Source of the DNA: Delia radicum
Taxonomy: Eukaryota > Arthropoda > Insecta > Diptera > Anthomyiidae
Direction: 5' to 3'
DNA: 64,000 nucleotides
Assembly (NCBI GenBank): GCA_021234595.1
Contig: CM037851.1
Span: 186,366,486 to 186,430,485 of the forward strand
Positions 46,522 through 57,544 of the stretch are shown here, one piece after another. The first letter of the stretch is position 1; each line of letters starts with the position of its first letter. The position numbers and the translations under genes are program-made. Below the pieces are notes generated by a model. That model worked only from the letters and a program-made list of their open reading frames with translations. It searched no databases and was not told the origin of the DNA.

Positions 46522-47258
46522 CCCTATGGGGAATGAGGAGTCAATTGGCCTAAAAGTGACTAGTTAAAGAAGAACTTATCACAGAACTGGTATAATTTAA
46601 TACTGAAGTGGGTTAAGCAGTGTCAATTGTCCTAAAATTACCAATCCTGTGACTGGTGAAGGGAGGACATACCACTTAACCAGAATGCTTATTAATAAGA
46701 AAAAGCCAGTTGGCCAGAATTTTTCCCACTGGCAGCTGTTTAGTTTTCCTTTATTTTTTAAACTGAAAATTATTAATTTTGTTTTTTTTTTTTGTCGATA
46801 TTTATGTTTTTTTTTTGGGGGGTTTATTAAAAAATTATCGGCATGCGAAAATTGACCTAAAACAACCTGGACTGCTGGAAAAGGACTTATCACAGGACTA
46901 GTATTATTTACAATTGATGTAAGATATGTAGTGTAAATTGATCTAAAAAGACTAGTTCCGTGACTGGTAGAAGTAGGACATATCACCTAACTGGTATACA
47001 TATTGACTAAAAAAAGCCAATGAGTTAAAAATTTATTGTTTCATTTTCTACCATTTTTTACATTAAAAATTATTAAATTGTACGTCATGTCCCTTTCATG
47101 ATAGTCATGTGGTTAGTTCGTTTTGTTTAGTCCTCCGACATGCCCCTTTTGCGACAGTCTTGTGCTATGCCCATCTTTTGTTAGTCCTGTGGCATGCCAC
47201 TATGTGGTTTAGGGCTGGACAAATAACCCCCTCCTATGACAAGCCCAGGTTAAAGTTG
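46522..47258. repeat. two-copy dispersed repeat, copy 2
   Basis: Direct copy of 7988-8815: CCTATGGGGAATGAGGAGTC at the start, CTTATCACAG-ACTGGTATAATTT, the 297-bp internal duplication, then TTAGTCCTCCGACATGCCCC and CCTATGACAAGCCCAGG at the end. A GC-richer patch with GGACCGGTC words follows (47285-47350). Confidence 0.65.
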
Positions 47259-47948
47259 CCAGTTGTTTACATAGGGTAGGGTTTAGCAGAGGACCGGTCT
47301 CTTTCACAAAGGGACCGATTCTGTGGCACACGCAGGACCGGTCCCATTCCGCGTAGGGATTTATGTATGTTGTTGTTGCTTTTTGTAAATTTTTTTGTAT
47401 TAGTTTAAATATTTGAAATTCATTTTAATTAGATTTTATTAGTTCTCATCAGGTTTATTACTTTATAAATTATTAAAAATTAAACCAATTCAAACATTAC
47501 CTGAAAAGCCACGATCAATTTTAATATTTCAGTAATACACGTGGAGTTGTCAAATATTCGACCTATTTAAAAAACTGGTTTTCGAATGTTTAAAAACCGT
47601 ATTGTTTAAAACACGGATTTCAGCGTTTTTAATTAAAAATCGGTTTTCAGAAATCGCTTTGATATCTGAAAATATTTGTGAACAGAGAAAATTATCTGCA
47701 TGTTATTAATGAATTTTTGCATTAATGCAATGAAATTGGAGCAAGTTTTCATAAAATGTTACAAAAAAAAACTGTAAATTAGTATTTTAAAAGTTTCATT
47801 AACTTTGTAAAAAAAATTCATAAAAAACGTATTTCATAAAAAGCTTGAAGCTTTTTATTAATTTTAAGAAATTTTTCCTTCACGTTGTGAAGAAAAGTTT
47901 CAGTAGTATATTGAAAAATTTCATTATTTTTCGTCAACTGATATTCTC

Positions 47949-48705
47949 CCCAGCAAAACCACACATTACCAAATCATGGGTAAAGTAATGTATCGACATA
48001 GGCTTCACGCATAACATTACACCTTACTTCACTGATGAATTTTACAGGCAATGAGCCTAAAAGTAATGGGTGGACTCATTACCATGTAGGGGGTGAAGTA
48101 ACTGGTTACTTATATGGTTACATGGTGGGAAAAAGTAATGTGTCGATAAATAGATTTGCATAAAAAACTGCATAAAAATTTTTTTTACAGATATTTTTTT
48201 TTATTAAATAAATAACTTTTTTTTTTTACTAAATAAATTATGTGGTGATGCTCGGATTCGAACCTGGGGTCTCTGATATTTAACAATTAGTTAGGCGACA
48301 ACTCTACCAACTGAGCTATCGATACATATAATATTTATTGCTTAAAATGTAAATGAGCTTGTTGTGCTTCGTGTTTTCGTTTGTGATATCAAAAATATAC
48401 ACCTTACCCTCATGCCTTACAAAAAATCACAAAGTAATGTGTCCTATAAATAGATTTTCAAAATTATATATTAATAATTACTTTACATTTATAATGCATG
48501 CATTATGTAATTGATGATCGGTAAGTCATTATTTTATGGTTTGAAGTAATGTAAAATGTAATGAGGTATCATTACAAGGTAATCCATGAGCGTTCAATTA
48601 TCGGTAAGTCATTACTTCTTGTTGGAAAAAAATGATACAGGTAAGGAGTACACATTACAAGGTAATGCATTACTTTATCGCACCCATTACCAAAGTTTTG
48701 CTGGG
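47949..48705. mobile_element. CCCAGCAAAA-terminal element with tRNA-like core
   Basis: The left end CCCAGCAAAACCACACATTACC and the right end, read backwards, CCCAGCAAAACTTTGGTAATGG are inverted repeats. GTAATG/CATTACC words recur throughout the subterminal zones. In the middle, on the minus strand, lies a tRNA-like module (48243-48325). No ORF is present. It looks like a MITE that has absorbed a tRNA-type sequence, or a SINE-MITE composite. Confidence 0.7.
48243..48325 (-). other. tRNA-like module with perfect box A and box B
   Basis: Minus-strand TAGCTCAGTTGG (48307-48318) fits the box A consensus and GGTTCGAATCC (48254-48264) fits the box B consensus, with a tRNA-like distance between them. 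The acceptor ends do not pair and the T-arm stem is poor, so it is not a functional tRNA gene, but it may be a pol III promoter. Confidence 0.65.
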
Positions 48706-48840
48706 TCTTTGTCACATTCTAAAAATTACTAAAATGTCGATATCTAAAACTAAATAAAATTAGTCGTAAATTAAAAAAGATTTTACAATAGCTTTGGGGG
48801 AAAAAATTCATAACGGCTTGCGATTGGGGGCTAAAAATAT

Positions 48841-48965
48841 AACAAGGGAGGTATCTCGACCCGAACTCGCAGATTTTAATGAACTATAGATATATTGTAA
48901 AGGAGCAAAAGAAGACACGTATGCTTTTAGCTTGCCCAATCTCGCGTTTAAGGGTTAAACATTTT
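48841..48965. repeat. fragment of the AACAAGGGA-GTATC element
   Basis: Starts AACAAGGGAGGTATCTCGACC and ends in an AATCTCGCGTTTAAGGGTTAA phrase matching the left part of 54303-55074 (ACAAGGGAGGTATCCCAACC, ATATCTCGTGTTTAGGCGTTA). The right half is missing. Confidence 0.55.
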
Positions 48966-49096
48966 TTATGAAAATTTATCTTTAATTTACTCCAACTTGA
49001 TTTATTTGTACACAAGTTTAAAGTGCTCAAGAAAACAAACAAGTGTACAAGATTAATTTACACGAATCTTTAATGCTTGTCAAGAATCAAAAAAAA

Positions 49097-49815
49097 AGGT
49101 AGAAAGCTCGTTATAAATTGAGAATAACATAAAAATAATCTCGATGTATATAAAAACCAAAAACTAATATAACTGTAAAAAATATTACTTGAGCCAGAGT
49201 ACACACTAAAATTTTTTATATAAATAGAACATTTTTGGTCTTCAAAGTTTAGTAACGTCATGATGTTTGTTAGGAAAAGACCTAACCACGTGCTTGATTA
49301 CTAAGAAGACAAGAATGGAGCAAAATTGATTATTAATAGGTTTTTTTGTTAAAGTTCTGCCTATTATGGAGGCTCTAGCTTTTCTAAAACTTCGGGTTCT
49401 GATAAGATCTTTAGCCAGATCGAAATACTATTATCAACCTAGCTAATATGTTTGATTTGCTTTATTTATATAAATATACGGAGGTTGAAAGCTCGTCATA
49501 AAATGAAAATAACATAAAAATAATCTCGATGTATATAAAAACAAAAAGCTAATGAAACTGTAAAAAATATTACTTGAGCCAGAGTAAAAACTAAAAATTT
49601 TGAATATAAATAGAACATTTTTGGTCTTCAAAGTTTAGTAACGTCATGATGCTTGTTAGGTTCTGCCCATTATGGGGAATCTAGCTTTCCTAAAACTTCG
49701 GGTTCTGATGAGATCTTTAGCCAGATCGAAATACTAGTATCAACCTAGCTAATATGTTTAATTTGCTTTATTTTTGTAAATATACGGAGGTTGCAAGCTC
49801 GTTATAAATTGAAAA
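49097..49815. repeat. tandem repeat, two units
   Basis: Unit starts at about 49099 and 49481, with the start of a third at 49784 (GGAGGTTG-AAGCTCGTTATAAATTGA). Shared landmarks are ATTACTTGAGCCAGAGTA, TTGGTCTTCAAAGTTTAG, TAACGTCATGAT, AAAACTTCGGGTTCTGAT and AGCTAATATGTTT. Unit lengths are about 382 and 303 bp; the second unit lacks an AAAAGACC...TTAAAG segment. A further unit lies at 52012-52372. Confidence 0.75.
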
Positions 49816-50637
49816 TAAAATATTTAGAGTTTGGTATTTTAAATTGTCTTGATTTAGATAATTTTAAAAAATATTTTCAATAAAATTTTTCGAGTTGACA
49901 TTAACATTTTTAGTAGGATGTTATGCATTTTTAAAAAGAAACTTCACTTTTCCACAACTTTAAATTTTTTTATTTTTTTTACATGTTGCAATACAATTTG
50001 TTTAATTCCATATATTAATTTAATTTTGCAAATCTAATTATATATTGCCCGTCTAATAATATATCTTATAACATGTTGTAAGTTACAATTAAATATGTCG
50101 TTTTACGAAAAATTATTTTATTGTATTTTACTATACACGATGTCATATTTAACTATATTAAAATTGTACTAAACTAATTCACATTATACAAGATTATATA
50201 AAATCATTTTTACTTGGGACGTCTTATTTTAGATGTTGCACCAAATTAAAATTTTTAATTTTTGCCAGATTTGTATTCAGCTCACATATGTCTATTAAAA
50301 ATTAAGTATTTCAAAGCCAGGGGTTTTTTATGCATAATTGTAAATATAAATTTAACATTCGGTGTGTAATCAAATGCAAAAATAATTTTCTCGCTTAATT
50401 TAATTTGAACATTTTTTAACTGATTAAATGTGAATAAATTAAAATAATATAATTATAAATCATTTTTTTTTTCGTAGTTGAATATTTTAATTGATCTTCA
50501 AGGAAATATGCATGAGTCAAATGAATACCAATGAATATATCAAACAAGAAAAAAAACCTTATCACAATCCAGTGATACATACATATTTAGAGAAGTTCTA
50601 CATTAATTTATTTTCATACATCTGTACGTATATATAA
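49816..50637. other. AT-rich intronic stretch
   Basis: No bounded element or gene was seen. Confidence 0.5.
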
Positions 50638-51439
50638 GGGGGATTTCATATCAAGTGACCAAACTTTTGAAACCGATGTCTTGGGATCAAGATGAAACTT
50701 ACACCAAGTTGAGAACTATTGCGTAGTAGTTATGACACAAAATTTTAGCGTGTTCGGTCAAGGACTCTCCGAGTTGGAGGGTGGTGAATTTTTACAATTA
50801 CCTATTGTAGTTAGAAAATTTGTTCCAAAATGTTTTCGAGAGCTTTTTCCTCAGTATTCTTTTTTTCTTTTTTTTTTTAGAAAGGTTAGCTTTGTGATCG
50901 CTTACAACGAGAGTCTACCGATGGGTTATCTCAGATCTTAATGAAATTTGAATACGCAATAAAGAAAAAAAAAATAAGGCTCACGTATTTTTTTAGCGGC
51001 CCAATCTCATGCTTAGGGGTTAAAAAAGAGTTCAAAATTATCAAATTTTTTGGTTTTTCGGCTTATTTTGAATTGTTTTCGGAGGCATTTTTGACAAATG
51101 AGATACCAAATTACAGAGCTTTTTTAGACGCATTATCTGGCATGCAAAATATGTCCGATCAAGATTTTTTTTTTTTTTAAATGTATTTGAGGTAATATTA
51201 AAACAGGAGTTTTGTTAAAGAATTACAGTTGTATAGCTACAAATTTTGTTGAATAATCCGTATTAAATTTAATCGAGGGGCTGTCTGAGCTTTTTAGGAC
51301 ATTCGCAATTGTTCGGCACTTATGCAACATTTACCGAAGAGCTTTTTGTACTATATTTTAAATACAAGTTTGATATAAGTTTTATTAAAAATAAAAATTA
51401 TGGTTTTTCGACCTTTAATTGTGCAAAGAAAATTAAAAT

Positions 51440-52008
51440 TATTCAAGTTCCAGGCCACACTCTATTTTTCTTTATTATGATATTGTCCTAACAAATAATT
51501 TATAAGTTTTTGTTTTCAAATTCATTAATTGACCAGTTTCCGGAATGTGTTCATAGATCTATTTCGGGAATTTTCTAGGTTCCCATCATCAAAAGTGACA
51601 ATCCTATGTAAAAAAGACAAAGTACGGTATTGTTTACTCCCCCTTTACATCTTGATTTTAAACAAAACAAGTGTGAAAATAAAAATATCTAGCAAATGTA
51701 GAGCTTGCACGTAACGAACAAGTTTTCAATTTATTTTTGATCAATGGTTATAATCTTTAACTTCGAGCTCATATATTAGTTCTCATTTAGTGGGAAAACT
51801 AGGTTATATGAATGTTTGATGTTTTGCATGGGATTGTCACTTCTTTTAAAGCGTGTTCTGATGATGAGAACCTAGAAAATTTCCGAAATAGATTTATCAA
51901 TACATTCCTGAAAGTGGTCAATTAAAAAATTCCAAAACAAAATACTCTATAGATTATTTGTTAGGACAATATTCTAATAAAGAAGTATAGAGTATGGCCT
52001 CGAACTTG
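51440..52008. mobile_element. palindromic element with ~165-bp arms, copy 1
   Basis: The left arm (GGCCACACTCTATTTTTC, ATATTGTCCTAACAAATAAT, AATTTTCTAGGTTC) and right arm (its complements to GAGTATGGCCTCG) are inverted. A non-coding centre contains GAGCTTGCACGTAACGAAC. The other copy, 56078-56411, is inverted relative to the centre and cut by the Ty3 element. Confidence 0.7.
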
Positions 52009-52011
52009 ATT

Positions 52012-52372
52012 AAAAAAATTAATATAACTGTAAATAATATTACTTGAGCCAGAGTAAACACAAAAATTTTTTTATATAAATAGAACATTTTTGGTCTTCA
52101 AAGTTTAGTAACGTCATGATTCTTGTTAGGAAAAGACCCTAACCACATGGTTGATTACTAAGAAGACAAGAATGGAGCAAAATTTATGATTAATAGGTTT
52201 TTTGTTAAAGTTCTGCCTTTTATGGAGGCTCTAGCTTTTCTAAAACTTCGGGTTCTGATGAGATCTTTAGCCAGATAGAAATACTAGTATCAACCTAGCT
52301 AATATGTTTGATTTGCTTTATTTTTGTAAATATACGGAGGTTGAATGCTCGTTATAAATTGAAAATTGAATA
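52012..52372. repeat. extra unit of the 49 kb tandem repeat
   Basis: Contains the same landmarks in the same order as 49097-49480 (ATTACTTGAGCCAGAGTA, AACGTCATGATTCTTG, AAAACTTCGGGTTCTG, ending CGGAGGTTGAATGCTCG). It is separated from the array by 2.2 kb that includes the palindromic element. Confidence 0.7.
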
Positions 52373-53154
52373 TTTTTCATTTTCATTTATATTTTAAATA
52401 TTTAAAAAATGGCAACCCTAACATTCTACATAAGCAATAATGGTGTCAAATTTTTTGTTTCCTGGAGTACATTAAAACTGCGTTCACAAAAATCTGAATT
52501 TCATTCGTCACAGCAAATTTTAAATTGTGACATCAATTTCACATTTGTGAGTTTAAAGCCAAAAAATCCAAAAAATCATTGAATTATATGTATTAATAAA
52601 TATTTTATTGAATATTGAACATTTACATTTTAACAAAAACCGCAATTTTTTTACCTTCAAAACGGTTGGTGCAAAAAGTACCCTACCTTGGAAGAAAGGA
52701 AGATTGATAAACAAGTCGCATCCCCCTAAGCGAGTACACAGCTTTTAAAGGAATCCCCTAAGGTTTCTAAAAAAAACCCCATTTTGGAAAAAAGTAACAT
52801 ATTTTTTAAAATTTGTTTTCTAATTAATTTTAAAGATTGAAGAAGAAGCTATAGAAAACAATTTGGACAAAATGTTGTAAGTACAATAAGTTATTAGTTT
52901 TATGTATCAGAAAAAAGATCTGCTTGACAAAAATGTCCGATCCCGCAAAAATTTTGTGTCATAACTACTACCCATTGGAACTCAACTTGGTGCAAGTTTC
53001 ATCCCGATCCCAAGACATCAGTTCCAAAAGTTCGGTCACTTGAGGTAAAAACCCCATAAATATAACTTTGAACATATATTACCTCGCAATATTTTGTCGT
53101 TAAAAACAAAGAAATACGCACTTTAAAACTACTAAACATATAGTTAAAACCAGT

Positions 53155-53585
53155 CTACTCACTTTTCTTTTGAATCAAATGTATTTTTCATTTTTTTAAC
53201 TATTAAAAAATTAACTCAAAATCCGTTAAAATTTAAGATGTTGCTTTATTTTTACTATTAAAAATAAAATAAAAAATTTTAGAAAAGACTCCAAAATGCG
53301 TAAAAATAAAATAATTTATAATAATTTTAACTATCAAAAATTTACTCACATATTATTGAAAACAACAGTTTTTCTTTACTATCTTTAACTTTTTGGTTCA
53401 AATCAAGATATAAAGAATGGTACTTAAAAACAATATTAAAGTGTAGTTAGTTTTTTTAATAAATGGTAAAATAAGTTAAAAAATATTTCTTTACGTTTAA
53501 ATAAATATTCCTTAAAGAACAAAGTTTACTAATTTCTTTTTAAATAAACTACAATCAGTTACTGTTAAAATATTTTGAGCGTATG
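53155..53585 (-). repeat. dispersed repeat, inverted copy of 36351-36850
   Basis: The minus-strand reading begins CATACGCTCAAAATATTTTAAC and follows the 36351-36850 landmarks through to GTGAGTAGACTGGTTTTAACT. Non-coding; it lies next to the Sox exon within the intron. Confidence 0.65.
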
Positions 53586-53834
53586 AATCACATACAAAAA
53601 AATTGTGTTATCTCTGGTTTGCAGTGAACCATTAAATTTTGTTTTATATTTTTAATTGTCACATAGACGTAATATTATCAAAAATACAGAAGCAATTTGT
53701 TTTATATTGTTTAATACAATGAACTTTTGTATATATATTTTACACCTAATTAAAATTAAGAAGTATTTCATACGTGTAAGTATGAAGCTTTTTTTTTGAA
53801 CACATCACATACAAAAAAATATTTATATACTTAC

Positions 53835-53981
53835 TTCCATAATTTTCCTAGAGATTTACTCAATTCAGAATTTTGTAAATGTGGATGTTGTTGTGACATA
53901 ACACGTCTAGCCGCTTGTGCCCATACCATAAAAGCGTTCATAGGACGTTTAATGTGCTCCTTTTTACGATCTGATGGTTGT
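53835..53981 (-). CDS. Sox100B: Sox100B-like SoxE factor, HMG-box exon
   Basis: The 147-nt internal exon encodes QPSDRKKEHIKRPMNAFMVW, then AQAARRVMSQQHPHLQNSEL and SKSLGKLW. This is the first two thirds of an HMG DNA-binding domain, including the RPMNAFMVW minor-groove motif. AQAARR is the group E (Sox8/9/10, fly Sox100B) signature. It is bounded by acceptor TTTTACAG (53982-53983) and donor GTAAGT, starts in phase with one base of a split codon, and ends with TGG AA completed by the 3' exon. The N-terminal exon(s) with the ATG are not found in this window; they should lie further along the minus strand, beyond 54 kb or past the Ty3 elements. Confidence 0.92.
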
Positions 53982-53983
53982 CT

Positions 53984-54302
53984 GTAAAAGAATACATATA
54001 AAAATACAATATTAAAATCCGCTCATTTGTACTTTATAATTTTATTTTATTTTAAATATCTTGTATGAGTGAGCGGTACACTTTATGTTTTTAGTTAATA
54101 ACCAGTATTTCAATCACATCTGGTGTTAGAACATTAGTTCCAAAAAAAAAAACAAATCGTGGTTAAAATTAACTATGGAATTAAATCACATTAATTCCCC
54201 TTAAAGATAAAAAAAATCGCATCGCAACCAAAAAAAAAACTTTGACTTTGGGACCTTTTTTATTAAAAATATTGTGAAATATGTGCAAAATCGTTCAGTG
54301 CT
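53984..54302. other. Sox intron or 5' region
   Basis: Upstream of the HMG exon on the minus strand. No further exon could be recognised. Confidence 0.4.
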
Positions 54303-55074
54303 TACAAGGGAGGTATCCCAACCTGTACCGGCAGAATGAACTTTTTATATATTATAGAGAATAAAATTTAAGAGCCCAGTGTTTTTTTTTTTTAGCTGCT
54401 CATATCTCGTGTTTAGGCGTTACAAAGTGGCATCAAAAAGTGTCACATTTTACGTTTTTGTTTTTTTGTTTATTTCATTGCATTTAAAGTATAACTATAG
54501 ACAAACTTGATATCAAATGAAAGGATATTATCAAATGAAGCCACATTCACTGATGCAAAAAATATGTCTTAATACTTTCAAGTATTTTTGTTATTTAAAA
54601 AAAATGCGTTTTGAGTTCCATTAAATCTGGTGTTTTATTAAGGAATTGTGATTGTATTAAGCTTAAAATAGTGCATAGTAATGCTAATTAAATTCAATCG
54701 AGGGGGTGTCTGAGCATTTTTAGTTATTCAAAATCGTTCGGTGTTTATGCAACTTTTCCGAAGAGCTCTACTGGCCCTGTATTTCAAATAAATAAAAAAT
54801 ATGGCAGCTCTGGGTGCACTATATATTGAATATGGATATCAAATTTTTTGTTTTCTTGAGTACTTTTCCCCTTGTGTACAAAAATATTTTGTTTTCGTAA
54901 AATAAAGACAAGTTTTTATACAAAACCAAATGAATTTTTAACGCCACTTTTTAATCAAGATTTGAGATTTTTTGAGATTGGTGCAGGTTAAAAAAAAATA
55001 AGCGGCTCTTTATTTTTTCGGCTTTAGAACATATCAAAAGTTTTCTAAAATCGAGTCGGGATACATCCCTTGTT
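54303..55074. mobile_element. AACAAGGGA-GTATC TIR element
   Basis: TACAAGGGAGGTATCCCAACC at the left and, read backwards from the right, AACAAGGGATGTATCCCGAC form about 20-bp inverted ends. No ORF. The 48841-48965 fragment is a truncated relative. Confidence 0.6.
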
Positions 55075-56077
55075 AGTATTATCCATTTCCCTTTAATTTA
55101 AAAAATATATATATAAATATAACTGAAACTGAAAAACAATTCCTGCTGAACACGTTAACTGTTTGTTTATGAGTTTTTTTATATATCACAACTTTTGTTG
55201 CTAAACAAACAAAGCCGCTAAAAAAGTTGGTAAAACAAAGTTTCAATAATTTGTTTGAATTTTGTTATTTACGCTAACAGCGTGGAATATGTAAAAGTTA
55301 ATGTATATACAATTTGTTATGCAAACAACCACGCTTTTGTAAACAATAATTTTTAAATTTTTCCTAAAAAAATTTCATGTGTTAGTGTTTCAAAAAAAGA
55401 AATATAAGGAAAAGTTTTTGTGCTGAAAAATAAGGAGTGAATAGAAACCGAAATTAAAATCTCTTTAAACATATTTTCTACTTCTTTCTAAATTGTTTGC
55501 ATTGTAAATATACTCTTTTTAAAATAAGGTCAACTTAAAGTTACAATAGCAGTCATAGCATTTTGCGAAAAAGTTGCTGTTTCGTTAAAAACATTAAAAT
55601 TATATTCAAATAATAATATCTAACAGGGAAACTACACTGTGGTGTAACCTGCCAATGGTTTGTTATAGAGGACAGAAATTAGTAGAAACGTACATATTTC
55701 GAATTTTACACTTGCCAACTCGAAAATTAAAAATAGAGTACAAACTATTGATCCTAAATATTTCGGCCACGATGATTTTTATGGCGTTTCCAGTTTTTTG
55801 ATTTTTCGCCAATTTGCATTATAGTTTTATATGTTTTAGTGCAGTATTTTACACATAACATTTTTAAAATCAAATATTTTATGTTAAAGTTATGTTTTGT
55901 TAACACTTTGAATACTATGTAAGTAAAGACCACTGCAAATGTAGCTAAAAACAAACGAAATTTCACTTAAAGGACACTGATAATAATCGATGTGTAAAAT
56001 TACGAAAAAATGTCATACTAACAAATTTTCGTTTATTTTACAAAAAGTAGTAAAATAAACGAAAATTGAAAATGAAA
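55075..56077. other. non-coding stretch
   Basis: Contains a scrap (55915-55970, minus) of the CACTCAG MITE family (CACTGCAAATGTAGCTAAAAAC) and otherwise nothing supported. Confidence 0.5.
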
Positions 56078-56411
56078 ATTATTCTAATTCGAGGCCATAC
56101 TCTATATTTCATTATTAGGATATTGTTCTAACAAATAATCTATAGAGTTTTTGTTTTCAAATGTATTAATTGACCACTTTTAGGAATGTGATAATAGATC
56201 TTTTTCGGTAATTTTCTAGATTCCCATCATCAGAACACGTTTTGAAAGAAATGAGAATCCCATGCAAAACATCAAATATTCATATAACCTAGTTTTTCCA
56301 CTAAATGAGAAATAATGTAAGAGCTCGAAGTTAAAGATTATCACCATTGATCAAAACTAAATTGAAAACTTGTTCGTTATATGCAAGCTCTACCATTGGT
56401 AGATATACAAT
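56078..56411. mobile_element. palindromic element, copy 2, cut by the Ty3 LTR
   Basis: It runs from TTCGAGGCCATACTCTA through ATCAGAACACG and AACTTGTTCGTTATATGCAAG, matching 51440-52008 (central part inverted), and stops abruptly at the first base of the LTR at 56412. The rest of this copy would lie beyond the retrotransposon cluster, outside the window. Confidence 0.65.
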
Positions 56412-56894
56412 TGTAGTGTACTCCTTAAGCGTACACTGCATACCAACCACTAATATTGATTTCCCAACATACCGTCTCAAATACTGTAGAGTGAATACCA
56501 TACAAGTGGCATCAAGTAACAGTCTAGCGACACCTATGACCGCATTCTTTTACTTGCACTCAGATATCTGATGACCGTATGTTGACGATAAGAAAACAAT
56601 GAATAAAAGTAATTAAGAATAAAAATAAATTGAGTGATTCCTAAAATCACTCAATACTAGACAATAAGTTAGATTGTAAGAATAGTATATAAGACATGTA
56701 AATTTGTAAATAAAACAGACTTCAATTTTAGAGTTCCAAAACTACACAAGTCACTGTGTTTTTACTTTTTTGAAGACTCAAATATTTTGGCAGTTCTTTT
56801 GAACGCCTATTTATAAGCTGACCCCCACACAGCTATTAAAATATAGAATTGGGCTATAGGGAACCTTAAATAATACACGTAACATTACATTACA
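56412..56894 (+). repeat. 5' LTR (483 bp)
   Basis: It starts TGTAGTGTACTCC and ends ATTACATTACA, so TGTA...TACA are the inverted termini. It contains TATATAAG at 56686-56693 (likely promoter), AATAAA at 56709-56714 (likely polyadenylation signal) and a perfect 11-bp hairpin at 56629-56655. U3-R-U5 limits cannot be set without transcript data. Confidence 0.92.
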
Positions 56895-56908
56895 TGGCGA
56901 TCCTGCCA
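56895..56908 (+). promoter_or_regulatory. primer-binding site, tRNA-Arg type
   Basis: TGGCGATCCTGCCA directly follows the LTR. It is complementary to the 3' end of tRNA-Arg(ACG) as I recall it (…TGGCAGGATCG plus CCA). It would prime minus-strand DNA synthesis. A second LTR-end/TGGC block occurs 39 bp downstream (TGGCTGCCA at 56934), apparently a tandem duplication. Confidence 0.75.
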
Positions 56909-57513
56909 AATTAACACGTAACATTACATTACATGGCTGCCAAATTCTGCCAAACCAATACATTTGGTGAATCTCAATGAGGGTGATTTAAATGCTGAAT
57001 TAAATAGTTTTGATCCTTCTAATATGAAAAGCACAGATGCCGCCAATGATTTGAATCTCCTTTCGGATGTTGATCCTTTGGACATTTTATCTTATCCTCA
57101 GCCCGAATTAAATACTCCATCCTCAACCTGTTCTAGCAATAACTATAATAATGAAGATATTTTGGCCTCTTAATTTTAATTAAATAATTAAAAACAACAC
57201 CATTTTAACGCTTTAAATAGAAAACAAATATGTAAATATAAATGTTTCTTTGCATAAACAAAATTTTTCAAAAAAAAAAATGCAAAATTTTTAACTACAA
57301 ATTATCTTAAAAAAAAAAAAAAAAAATGTTTAGAAAAATTTATGATTAAAGCATAACAAAAAAAAAAAAAATGAACACCAATAGGGAAATTTATAATTGT
57401 ATAAACATAATTGTAATTTCAAATAGAATTATACATAAAATTTTATATATCCTCAATTAATTAATAACGTAAATATGTTGAAAACTAAAACAAAATACTA
57501 CTTAAATCTTGCT

Positions 57514-57544
<31 letters not shown>

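Larger units (their letters stand above)
50638..53055. mobile_element. 2.4 kb element with ~115-bp terminal inverted repeats
   Basis: GGGGATTTCATATCAAGTGACC, GATGTCTTGGGATCAAG, ACACCAAGTTGAG and GTAGTTATGACACAAAATTTT at the left recur inverted, in order, at 52925-53055. The interior contains other repeats (51440-52008 palindrome, 52012-52372 tandem unit) and no credible transposase. It may be a DNA transposon that accumulated insertions, or two inverted copies of a shorter repeat. Confidence 0.6.
45488..53834 (-). other. intron within the Sox HMG box
   Basis: The 8.35 kb phase-2 intron lies between donor ATGGAA|GTAAGT (53835) and acceptor TTATTTCAG (45488). TGG AA joins A AAC to restore the W-K-N of the HMG box. 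It is packed with repeats: an ATATA-rich block (45600-45900), the 46522-47258 repeat, the CCCAGCAAAA element (47949-48705), a tandem repeat (49097-49815) and the long-TIR element 50638-53055. No other exon is visible in it. Confidence 0.8.

Noticed and set aside
48243..48325. Possible functional tRNA gene
   Set aside because: Boxes A and B are good, but the acceptor stem does not pair and it is embedded in a TIR element; treated as tRNA-like only.
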